A DNA stretch of 64,000 nt from Undaria pinnatifida. Lineage: Eukaryota; Sar; Phaeophyceae; Laminariales; Alariaceae. Positions 55,718 through 64,000 of this stretch are shown here, in pieces. Below the pieces are notes generated by a model that had not been told where the DNA came from, made no database searches, and saw nothing but the letters and a program-made list of their open reading frames with translations. Where the stretch lies: positions 22,435,182 through 22,499,181 of the forward strand of contig JABAKD010000016.1 of assembly GCA_012845835.1 (NCBI GenBank), in the 5' to 3' direction. The stretch's first letter is position 1, and each line of letters starts with the position of its first letter. Made by a program: the position numbers and the translations under genes.

Positions 55718-56056
55718 ATGAAAAATACAGGATGTTTAATCCTATATTATCCATTGCGAAGAGGAATTACAGGCAAATATGAGAAAATTGTGACGAACCA
55801 CACTACTAACCTATTATTAGTACGTACCGTAATTCTTTCGTACCGTGTGCATGATCGCCTCCCCACCTGTGCCGAACAGAGTAACATATACCGAACGTGT
55901 TTGAAACGTAATTCTAGCGTGGACACATCAAGGGTCACTTTGATACATTTAAGCCCGTGTGATGATTTGCACTTCCCCTCGTGTTCACTGGCGGTGGTAT
56001 CGCATGACCACATCACCGTGATTTCTGCATTTGCAATTAGTATCTCTGTCTTATAA
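55718..56056 (+). CDS. Hypothetical ORF overlapping the end of family A copy 9
   Basis: ATG-started frame, MKNTGCLILYYPLRRGITGK and LVRTVILSYRVHDRLPTCAE. Its last third (from about 55945) is the inverted 3' end of family A. So either the ORF has recruited element sequence as its C-terminus or it is spurious. Confidence 0.25.
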   Translation: MKNTGCLILYYPLRRGITGKYEKIVTNHTTNLLLVRTVILSYRVHDRLPTCAEQSNIYRTCLKRNSSVDTSRVTLIHLSPCDDLHFPSCSLAVVSHDHITVISAFAISISVL

Positions 56057-57290
56057 TTGGTGACGTCAGGGTCCCACATCAACAAGGTTATTTATTGTGC
56101 TGGATGTATATGGGTGAAGTATTCGTTTTTGCGTCAAGATCATACATCTGTTGAATAACAGCTACCATATCTGGCACGCAATTTGAGTCGTAAAAAAGGT
56201 ATATGCACCCTCCGTTCCTCGGCAAGTCAAAATATTTTGCTCCCTTCCATTTCATAGTTTATCTTTGAAATAAAGAGCATCTGAATGGTAATACGAATGC
56301 AGAATCTGTCCACCATCACCATTACCATCATCACCAAACTCACACCCATTCCCTCACGGACAACACCCCCGCCGCTTCACCTACAATCGAACCTGCTAGA
56401 GTAAGGAACACTACCAGACTGGAGATATGACCTCACTACCTATCCAGCCAACCGTTCCGTAGTTGCAATTAATTTAATCCCTCCCCCACCCCGCCCCCCT
56501 CCTTCCCCGCCACCCGCACCATTGCCTAGACCTAGAACGTATTGAAAGTTCCTACCATGTACGAAGTATACATTTGTGCGACCTAAAGAGGTTGGCACCC
56601 CCCCCCTCCGCTCGCTTCGTTTTTTTCTCTCCCGCCGCCCCACATGAAATCAAAACCTGCCAGAGCAATAAACACCACCGGACGGGTGATATCACCTCAG
56701 ACTGTTTCAACGATAGCCCCCCTCAAAACCAGCGATCATCTTCAACGAGCGTTTCAGGGCTGCTAGACCCGAGGATGGATGCCAATAACGGAAGTCTCCA
56801 TATTTTCTCTTTTGTGCAAAGGTCTACAGAACGGTGACGTCGGGGTTTGAAGGGACACCGCATTCGAGGGGATATGACCGGGAGGTGGTTTCAAAACCGG
56901 CAATTCGATAAAGAAAAGTTGGGGAGCTACCGTAGAATGACTCCTCATTACCAACCTAGCCATCCATAACGTGGCTCCAATTACCCGCCCCCCCCCCCCC
57001 CCCCCCCCCCCCCGCCCATGACCCCTCCCCCCCAGTCAACGGCACCATAGCCTAGACATAGCACCACGAGTATAGTAAGTGCCTATCTGGTAATGACATA
57101 TGCGGCGACCTGAAAAGGTTGGAATCCACCCACACACCCACACACCCACCTTCAAACCTTCCGCCCTCCCCTCAACGATGGTACGACTTACATGATATAC
57201 TTGATAAACTAATATATTTCCTTCGACAGCTGTAATATTTTGTCCCCCTCAAAAAGGGGTTTTACAGTTTTCACGCACAAATTGATTAAC
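55945..57290 (-). mobile_element. Family A, copy 9, carrying MITE B3
   Basis: On the minus strand it starts around 57290 within AATTTGTGCGTGAAAACTGT (the family A 5' leader is missing or lies in the adjoining ORF). It runs through GGGGGACAAAATATTACAGC, the G-rich blocks (C-runs of about 28 near 56990 on the plus strand) and GGTGCTATGTCTAGGCTATG, to GGTGATGTGGTCATGCGATA at the 3' end. MITE B3 interrupts it at 56700-56942. Confidence 0.6.
56700..56942 (+). mobile_element. MITE family B, copy 3, with target duplication
   Basis: Element ends are GACTGTTTCAACGATAGCCC and GGAGCTACCGTAGAATGACT, imperfect inverted repeats of about 22 bases. It is flanked by CCTCA at 56695-56699 and CCTCA at 56943-56947, a five-base target duplication. 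The uninterrupted family A sequence elsewhere supports this as the insertion point. The interior shares TTCAACGAGCGTTTCA, TTTGTGCAAAGG and AAAGAAAAGTTGGGG with the other copies. Confidence 0.75.
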
Positions 57291-57608
57291 ACCACCCCAG
57301 GGATGAGATATACGTAACCTCAATTTGCGACGAAATGTTACCGGTATAGCACGTACGAGCAAAGTGTACATCGGGTTTGGTAACATAACCAAAGAAAGTT
57401 GAGGAGGCAATCCAACCAAAACACGATGTTGTAGAAACCATAATGGTTTTCGAATGACCCTTTTTGTGGGAGTAGGAGCATTGCTGCATGGTCTTATCAC
57501 CTGCGCACTATTTCTGACGACAGCAGCAGTGGTTCCCACACACACGTTCATAATCGCTCCCACACCCGATACCAAAAACAAGTTGAATAACAAATTATTA
57601 TAGAGCAA
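57249..57608 (-). CDS. Exon-like ORF with hydrophobic N-terminus
   Basis: The frame reads NNLLFNLFLVSGVGAIMNVC, TPTKRVIRKPLWFLQHRVLV and LVMLPNPMYTLLVRAIPVTF, ending at a stop inside family A sequence. An internal ATG follows the hydrophobic segment. The first part could be a signal or membrane segment. Its end is element-derived, so the true 3' boundary may be a splice near 57290. Confidence 0.3.
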   Translation of the reverse strand: MLYNNLLFNLFLVSGVGAIMNVCVGTTAAVVRNSAQVIRPCSNAPTPTKRVIRKPLWFLQHRVLVGLPPQLSLVMLPNPMYTLLVRAIPVTFRRKLRLRISHPWGGVNQFVRENCKTPF

Positions 57609-57854
57609 GACAAATACTGCAACAATATGACGACATCACTCAGCCGGTGTCGAGGCAGCACTCCAACTGGGTTCTGAATGCAACGGCTAGAAAGTCAGGA
57701 GCATTGCTGCCTGGTATTTCCTATACTCTTACTCTATCTTCGACGGCGGTGACCATGCCGGAATCATCGCCTCAATGGCGCCCAAGGTACGTAAAACATC
57801 GAACAGAATGGGCAAAGCAAGGGGCAACTAATTGAATATACAATAGTAAACAAA

Positions 57855-58135
57855 TGGGGGAAAAAAGAGCGGGACAAAATATATGAATGGGAAAAATGGA
57901 AAACCGGTTAAGTAAGAGCCCTAATACCGGCGGTGCTAGTACCTTCGCATCGGCTGACACTGCACCCCTGAAGATACCCGGAGGAGGCAATCCAAAGCGA
58001 ACAAACACACACAAGACGGTCGCAGTAAGAGCTTGAGGTTTCGTAGACCGGTGCTACCGTAGTCGGCTTGGTGTTTAGCTACCCTGTCTGCGGTGTCTTT
58101 CTTTATTTCTTCAACCACGCCCCTGTCAGGGATGT
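57855..58135 (+). repeat. Dispersed repeat, family F, copy 2
   Basis: Matches 455-880 in order: AGCGGGACAAAAT-like start, GCATCGGCTGAC, GTCGCAGTAAGAGCTTGAGG, GGCTTGGTGTTTAGCTACCC and CTGTCTGCGGTGTCTTTCTT. Lies directly before the CCACGG repeat, much as copy 1 follows a short-word repeat. Confidence 0.45.
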
Positions 58136-58139
58136 ACAT

Positions 58140-59130
58140 GAGTTGCTGTTTGGCAGAGCACGGCGGCGGTGTCCACGGACCTCCACGGGATTCGGCGGCT
58201 ATGTCCACAGCGTTCCACGGACAACCGCGCACACTCCACGGGCTACCGCGGACCTTCCACGGGCTTCCACAGACATTCCACGGGCTTCCACAGAATGCCG
58301 CCGTAAGTAGCGGAACACCGTGGAGGCCGATGGCACTACCGACGACCATTTCCGCGACATTTTCCACGGTAAGGCCCACGGCAATCTCAACGGCAATCTT
58401 CACGGCATCACCCACCACAAAGTCGTGGTCACCCACGGAAACGTCCACGTAAGCATCAACGGCATCGCCAATGAACATACCCACGGATACGCCCACGGTA
58501 CCACACAAAGACTTGTCCACGGAAACGTCCACAGAGATCCACGGATATGTACACGAAACCACCCACGGCAAAACCCACGACCACGCTCGCGATCACCGGG
58601 TGTATTACATTACTGTGTTTTCAAAACATTGGAACCAACGCTAAATCTAACCCTACCCCTATCAAGGGTCCATACGAAATATCCGCCGAAATGCCCCGTA
58701 ATGACATCGCCGGGGTAAAATAGTTGGAAATGTCAACTAATGTGCCTCAGCATTGGACGATTGCGGTGGCAATGGCCACGAACGGCCGCGGATGGCCGTG
58801 GAAATAGCTGCAGTTGGATATCCATGGAATCTTCCGCAATTGCCGCGGAAGGCCCGCTATTCTTTGGTGATAGACGCGTTTCAATGCCGATGGCCGCGGA
58901 TGGCCGTGGAAATTCCATTGCAGTTCCCGCGTAAACTGCCGTGGCAATTGCCGCCGACTTCGGTGGGTGCCATGGTTGGTACGACGTTTGCCACGGAGGG
59001 AACTGCGGCACGTGCAGCGGCCACCCTCGTGGAATTTTCCGTTGAAGAAGCATGAGATGTGGTACTCGCCGTGGAAAGGCGCGGATTAGGCCGTGGCAAC
59101 ACCCACGGAATTCCTCGGGCGTTTCGCGAT
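58140..59130. repeat. Degenerate CCACGG / CCGTGG repeat, orientation switch
   Basis: From about 58170 to 58580 the plus strand repeats CCACGG every 6 to 15 bases. From about 58750 to 59130 the same word appears mainly as CCGTGG and CCGCGGATGGCCGTGG, the inverse. Stop-free frames (for example His-Gly repeats on plus, Val/Asp/Gly on minus) come from the word. The two halves could fold together. Confidence 0.55.
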
Positions 59131-59485
59131 TATTGCCGTGGACTTCCGCCCAAAACGTAAATGATGTGCATCCGTGGTGGACGTTTGCTGTTCGTCCATG
59201 CATATGTGTCTCGCGCTCAACAACAGAGCCGCGTCAGCTGGTACGGGTACTGTGGGAGAAATCCGGCTAGTCTTTGCTTCGATTTAGGCTTCGAGCAAAG
59301 CTCCTGTATTTGTCGTTATCTGTCGCGGCGAGGCGGGCGCATCCCCGGCAGCTGCCGTATTTCGCACGCCTTACCAGCTTCCTCCTGATGGGGCTAGCTG
59401 GTTGTTGCTAAAATGTCGAACGTGTAGTCAAGGATCTGTGTTGTGAAACCTCCGTGACGCTGTTAGTTCCCGCAAAATATAAAAA

Positions 59486-62400
59486 ATGACATCTTTGACT
59501 AGTATGCCTGGCTGCTACGCTAAATATAAGACCGATGCCCTGCATCGACTAAAGATGGTGATTTGGTCTACCGCCGAGCAGCAATCCTTGGCCCGACAGT
59601 TTGGTGGCATTGTCATACAGGACAATACCTGCTTGACAAACAGGTGTGGAATATCGCGTTGCGAACCGGGGCCGAAGTGTTCATCGTCTGCTGTTAACAC
59701 GATAGCCTTGCAAGAACGTGCCCGCGGGTTTCTCAAATATGCCGCTTTCTCCAAATATGTTGTGCAGGTATGATCTGAAACTGATGTTGTTCATCGGTGT
59801 TGACTCCGAGAACAAGTCCATAGTTTTGGCTCAAGGCTTCTTCTCAGACGAGCAAACTACCTCATTCTTGTGGGCATTGGAGCACTACTGCAACATTTGT
59901 GGGGGACACCCGCAGGCAAGCAAGGCGTCCTGAAGCAGAAACGGTTTGTTCTCTTTTTCGCGGTTCCTCGTGTTGCTGAACCGTTATCGCCCTCTTCGTG
60001 GCGCTATAATATTGTGGTAGAATGTTTCCCCTACGATGTGGTCGTATCGTGTGGTGATTTTTCGTGTTCGGGGAAATAACGATGACAGGTTTGTTGGACG
60101 GTAACATTTGAATCGAACTGTGTTAAGACATGGTGCGTGTAGCGTGGCGGTGTTTAGGTGCTCCCTGCCACAGACAGTTGTACATTCCCATCGACTCCAC
60201 ATATCATGCGCCGAGCCTCTATCGCCCCGTAACATGTCATCATCTCTCTCCAACGTGCCACGACCGCACACCCCCTCTCCCATCTTCAAGTTGATCGTCA
60301 CGGACGCCGACCTTGCGATGACAAGCGCCGTCGCGGAGTTTTTGCCCAATACAATTCACCTGCATTGCCTTTGGCACATCATAAAGAATGCAAGGAAGCA
60401 TTGCCAAGCCGCGCTCTCCAAGAAGGCAAATCCGTTCTTCCGGCTACTCAAAGGCGCCGCTTTCGCCACATCAGAGAAAGTGAGTGACCTCAGCTAGTTC
60501 ATAACCGCTATACAGAGGCTGGATGATGCTGATGGCGTACTATTTCGCACTTTCACTACACCTTCAATGGCGTCCCGTGTGTGCGTTGCACATCCCCTTG
60601 TATGGCAGGAATGTGACGGCGTCTGGTCAAAAATCGAAGACCTCGTCAAGGGCTCAGGCTGCGAAAAATATGTCAAGGGCTACCTTAAAGAGTGAGTCGT
60701 TTGGTGGTGCTATCGATGTAGCTGGTGGCCGTTTCAGGTTTCACCGAGCATTAAACCGTGAAGTACAAGCAACTACAACCCTCCTCCGTACGTGTTAACC
60801 GCAGGAGCCGCAAATACTTGTCACGCTGCTACCATCCAACGACGCTGACGTTGAACATGACAGCATCGCAGAGGGTGGAGGGAATCTTCGGTGTTCTCAA
60901 GAAAGGCCGATTTGTACACCGACGTGCCACCCTGGTTTGGGTGAGGCAAGAACTCGAAAGACGAATAAAGGACTTCGCTGTTACGTCTCGCCTGTGAGTA
61001 TTGTTGGCCAGCGTAAGCATTGCATTGCGCTAATCTGCATCTACGAACATCAGTACCAACTGAAGTTGACATATAAATACCACGGCACGGAAAACACTTG
61101 CGTGTCTATTATGGTCTGCCAGCCTTGAAAATAGAGCTCAGTGGTGGTTGGTTCAGGGGTGCCGTCGTGACCTTCCGTTATTGTGCGCCCCCTCCTCTAC
61201 CGTCCCGTCATCGTCATAACCCATCATCCGCACGGACTTTGTTGCCCAACTCCAAAACAGGCTCAGCTCCAAGCGTGCCAGCCTCGGCAAGCAGCACGTT
61301 GAAGATCGTGTCCTCAAGTCCGCAGAGCCTCTCATGAGGCAGCTAGCGCCTGTCCACACCGTGGTTGTGAGGTACTACTTCGTATAGCCTTAGAAGTACT
61401 CGGGCGTCCGAAGGACGAGGATCTTCGTCAGCATGCAGTAAAGCTTTATACCAGGTATATCCTATATTTCCCTACGCAAGCCCACCCTGTTGGTGTATTT
61501 GTATTCCAGCCCACCCTGTTGCTTTATTTCATCATCTTACCCCATCTCAACGGTACCCATGTTTGACGGACATCAATCGCACGTTGTTCACCGCCCTCCA
61601 CAGGAATTGACGGCCGAAATTCTCGCCAGTGCCGCATACGACACCTCTGTCCTGGCAGAGGGACAGGGTTGCCATGACTACCTCGAGCGTTTAGCCACTC
61701 AGGCGGGCGACCACCTTGACGTATGCGCTCAGGTGCCAGAGGAAGCCTTTCGGGGAAGTAAGGCTCCAGACATTTCCATGTGGGGGACGACATCGTTGGG
61801 GTCTTTCGTTGAAGTTGTTCGTAACGTCAAGATTGACTGTGTGGTTCACGTCGTGTACAAGTACACGGATCGTCCGGTTGGGCACATTGTTGTGGTTGGC
61901 CCTGACGGGTTCCAACTGTGCACTTGCCTCAGACATATGAGGTGTGGCTTGCATTGCAGTCATACTTTGGCCGCGCTCGTTACTAAGTTGGGCCGCGCCG
62001 AAGAGTTCCTCGGCGAATCTATCCACCCTCGATGGCGGACTTCTCTTGAGCCGTGGAGTTTGTACAGTGCGGGTCTGAGCCCTTTTGATGGGCATGAACG
62101 TGGCACGGACACGGACGGATTCACGGGCGATTATGGTGACATGGACCTTGAGGATTCTCAGGACGGCCCGGCCGGCGGTGCTGTATCTATCCCGAGAGGC
62201 AGGTTCTACGCGGACTTTTTTGCGCGTGTCACGAAGTTGGTCAGCGCTGCATCCGACAATTACGACGGTACCCCAGCTTCGTATGCGCGATATAACGAAC
62301 TGTTTGATAGATTTGGCCGTGATGTTAACGCAACCATTATGGCACCCGTCGTTGCGGATGGCGTGACGGGACTGGGCAACCCTCCGCTTCCCGTCTCGAA

Positions 62401-62500
62401 GACACGAAAGAAAACAAGACATAAGGACGGTTTTGAGGGACGCTCCAAAAAGAAGGCCAAGGGCGGAGACACTAAAAGTTGCGTAGACGTCGCGAACTAG
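59486..62500 (+). CDS. MULE transposase with SWIM zinc finger, six exons, one in-frame stop
   Basis: Catalyses cut-and-paste transposition of Mutator-like elements. Model: 59486-59643, 59768-59915, 60291-60691, 60805-60993, 61261-61366 and 61604-62500, all junctions in phase (632 codons; introns GT-AG, the second GC-AG). The first Asp lies in IVIQDNTCLTNR; the sequence continues LMLFIGVDSENKSIVLAQGF across intron 1. The second Asp is in LIVTDADLAM, followed by HLHCLWHIIKN; the third acidic residue is in ASQRVEGIFGVLKK. Exon 6 has the SWIM finger CTCLRHMRCGLHCSH and a basic tail (KTRKKTRHK, RSKKKAKG). A TAG at 60495-60497 splits exon 3, and only about 46 residues precede the first Asp. So the copy is probably dead or lacks an upstream exon. 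Confidence 0.85.
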
Positions 62501-62504
62501 ACAT

Positions 62505-62985
62505 GGGTAGCCTCCGTTGCCGTCTGAGTGTTGTGAAATTTGAGGGGATACGACATTTTTGTGTCTTATTTGTATATAGAAGCCAAACTCGGCGAGCGGG
62601 GAGCGTTGAAAGGCGCCCTCCCGGGGACGGGTTGCTTGATCCCCGGGGAGGGGGGGGGGGTTCCCGGGATGGGGGGGGGTTCCAATATGTTAGGGGGTCT
62701 TTTTCCTCCCAGGTATTTTTTTTTGTTTACCCTGTTTTAGACCTGTGTAGCCTCCGTTGCCGTCTGAGTGTTGTGAAATTTGAGGGGATACCACATTTTT
62801 GTATATTGTTTGTATATTGAAGCCAAGCTCGGCGAGCGGGGAGCGTCGAAAGGCGCCCTCCCGGGGACGGGTTGCTTGATCCCCGGGGAGGGGGGGGGAG
62901 GGGGGAGGGAGGCGGGGGCGGGATGGGGGGAGTTCTAATATTTTAGGGGGCGTTTTCTTCCCAGGGATCTGTTTTCCCTGTTTTG
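62505..62985 (+). repeat. Tandem duplication, 237-base unit
   Basis: GTAGCCTCCGTTGCCGTCTG and the following GAGTGTTGTGAAATTTGAGG, AAGCCAAACTCGGCGAGCGG, GAAAGGCGCCCTCCCGGGGA and CGGGTTGCTTGATCCCCGGG occur twice, 237 bases apart, with few differences outside the G-run. It starts directly after the MULE stop codon. High identity makes it one of the youngest events in the window. Confidence 0.8.
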
Positions 62986-62989
62986 GGTT

Positions 62990-63525
62990 TCCATTTTTTT
63001 CGGAGGCGTTTGTTTCCGGGGATGTAATATTATCCTCCCCTCCGGATCTTTTTATCTATCCCCGTTTTATTTTGTGTTACGTACAGCAGTGCGCATATGT
63101 CCCCGGGGTGTTTATTTGTACATATGATCATGATACATTTGGTTTGCTCTGCGAGCCATGCAAGGCTGTTATAAGAAACGCCTACCAACCAAAGTGGTAG
63201 CACAATGTATTGAGTTTTTTTCAAACCCTAGGGAAATAATTACTCTTCACGCAAATCAATTTTGCACCCTATCTTTGAGAGTTGGAATCTGAATTGGCAG
63301 GGTTGTTCATGACAGGACTCTTTCTTGAGTTTTGATTTTTTTCGTGCGTCAGTTTGGGTCATACTGTATTGATAGTTGTTGGAGAAAAATTCCAAAACAA
63401 AGCGAAATGCACCCCATTATTAGGTGAAAGAATAAAATGTAAAATCATCCGTCAGTTTTTTCATCTTCTCATGAAGACCAACCGTGCCAATGTTTAGACT
63501 CCAACTGTCAAAAACCAGGGTGCAA
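62990..63525. other. No supported gene
   Basis: AT-rich DNA downstream of the MULE. No exon, RNA gene or terminal inverted repeat of the MULE could be identified here. Confidence 0.35.
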
Positions 63526-63528
63526 AGG

Positions 63529-63817
63529 TTTGACACCTCGGACAGAGCATGATCTACATCATCTATTATGAATAGATCCTATCTATCTGCTGTCGTTATT
63601 ATATGTTTTTTTGCAGGATCTGTGTATGTAGTACAGATCCAACCCAGGAAGAATGTGCTATTTATAGATTCTGCTGATCGTATATACTCGTACGGATCCA
63701 CACCCGGCAACATGACCTACAGTAGTCCATGCAGGTCTTATAGATCAGGCATCTGTCTGCCCTGAACGACACAGATCATAAAAGGAGATCTGATCTGTCC
63801 GAGGTGTGGAAGGTTTG
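63529..63817. mobile_element. Possible MITE with CACCTCGGACAGA arms
   Basis: TTTGACACCTCGGACAGAGC with ATGATCT on the left is matched inverted by AGATCTGATCTGTCCGAGGT and GTGGAAGG on the right, about 26-base imperfect arms around a 290-base unit. GATC-containing words are frequent inside. A 65-codon ORF (63568-63765) starts MNRSYLSAVVIICFFAGSVY, but it also contains an acceptor-like T-run plus GCAG. The ORF may be chance. Confidence 0.5.
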
Positions 63818-64000
63818 AAGCAGAAAAAAAGACTCGACCTGTGGCTGGTAGTTTACCTGTTTCCTGCTGGGTTTTTTTTTGTTTCCCTGATAAATTGAAA
63901 AATCTACGTAGTCTTTTCGCAAACACGACACGGCCAATTGTACGACGGACTTGGGGTCGCTTCCTGTGTCCGCCGCCGAAGACTCATATATAGGTACTGT

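Noticed and set aside
57936..58571. 211-codon open frame on the minus strand
   Set aside because: It is opened by the CCACGG word repeat; the Val/Asp/Gly pattern mirrors the word and the plus strand is open too.
59718..59933. Separate small ORF at 59.7-59.9 kb
   Set aside because: It is the second exon of the MULE read together with intron 1; phase and homology place it in the transposase.

Overview
This window reads as nuclear DNA of a eukaryote, not a bacterium or a virus. Convincing coding segments are split by introns with GT-AG (sometimes GC-AG) borders whose reading phases match when joined. No operons or Shine-Dalgarno-type starts are seen, and most of the sequence is derived from transposable elements. 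The element mix is a MULE DNA transposon with a SWIM zinc finger, a decayed tyrosine-recombinase retroelement, a Ty3/gypsy integrase remnant, tRNA-headed SINE-like repeats and several foldback or MITE families. That mix fits a repeat-rich alga or other protist. I cannot name the species from sequence alone.

Layout. Positions 1-5 kb hold simple and degenerate repeats and foldback DNA. At 5-14.5 kb a MITE is followed by a row of minus-strand coding blocks of unknown function, the clearest being a 290-residue coiled-coil ORF at 10230-11102. From 15 to 35 kb the window is mostly a sea of non-autonomous repeats. These are a long G-rich family (family A, many copies), a SINE-like family with a tRNA-like head (family C, seven copies), a (CAA)n-tailed family (family D) and two MITE families. 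A spliced gene of unknown function lies among them at 23.2-25.6 kb. From 35 to 40.5 kb lie two degraded minus-strand retroelements. At 41.2-43 kb there is a broken NADAR-domain gene preceded by an in-phase tandem array, and at 43-46.9 kb GC-rich coding-like DNA.

From 47 to 58 kb small host-like genes alternate with further family A and MITE copies. Two of these genes have fully phase-consistent intron models: four exons at 47876-49587 and two exons at 54697-55547. From 58.2 to 59.1 kb the DNA is a degenerate CCACGG repeat. The best-recognised gene, a six-exon MULE transposase with one in-frame stop, fills 59486-62500. A tandem duplication and a possible MITE close the window.

How the parts relate: I see no pathway shared between host genes. 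The main story is nested transposition (MITEs inside family A, family A inside family C). Host exons are short and scattered between the elements. Intron models are my own readings of splice signals and phase, without transcript support.
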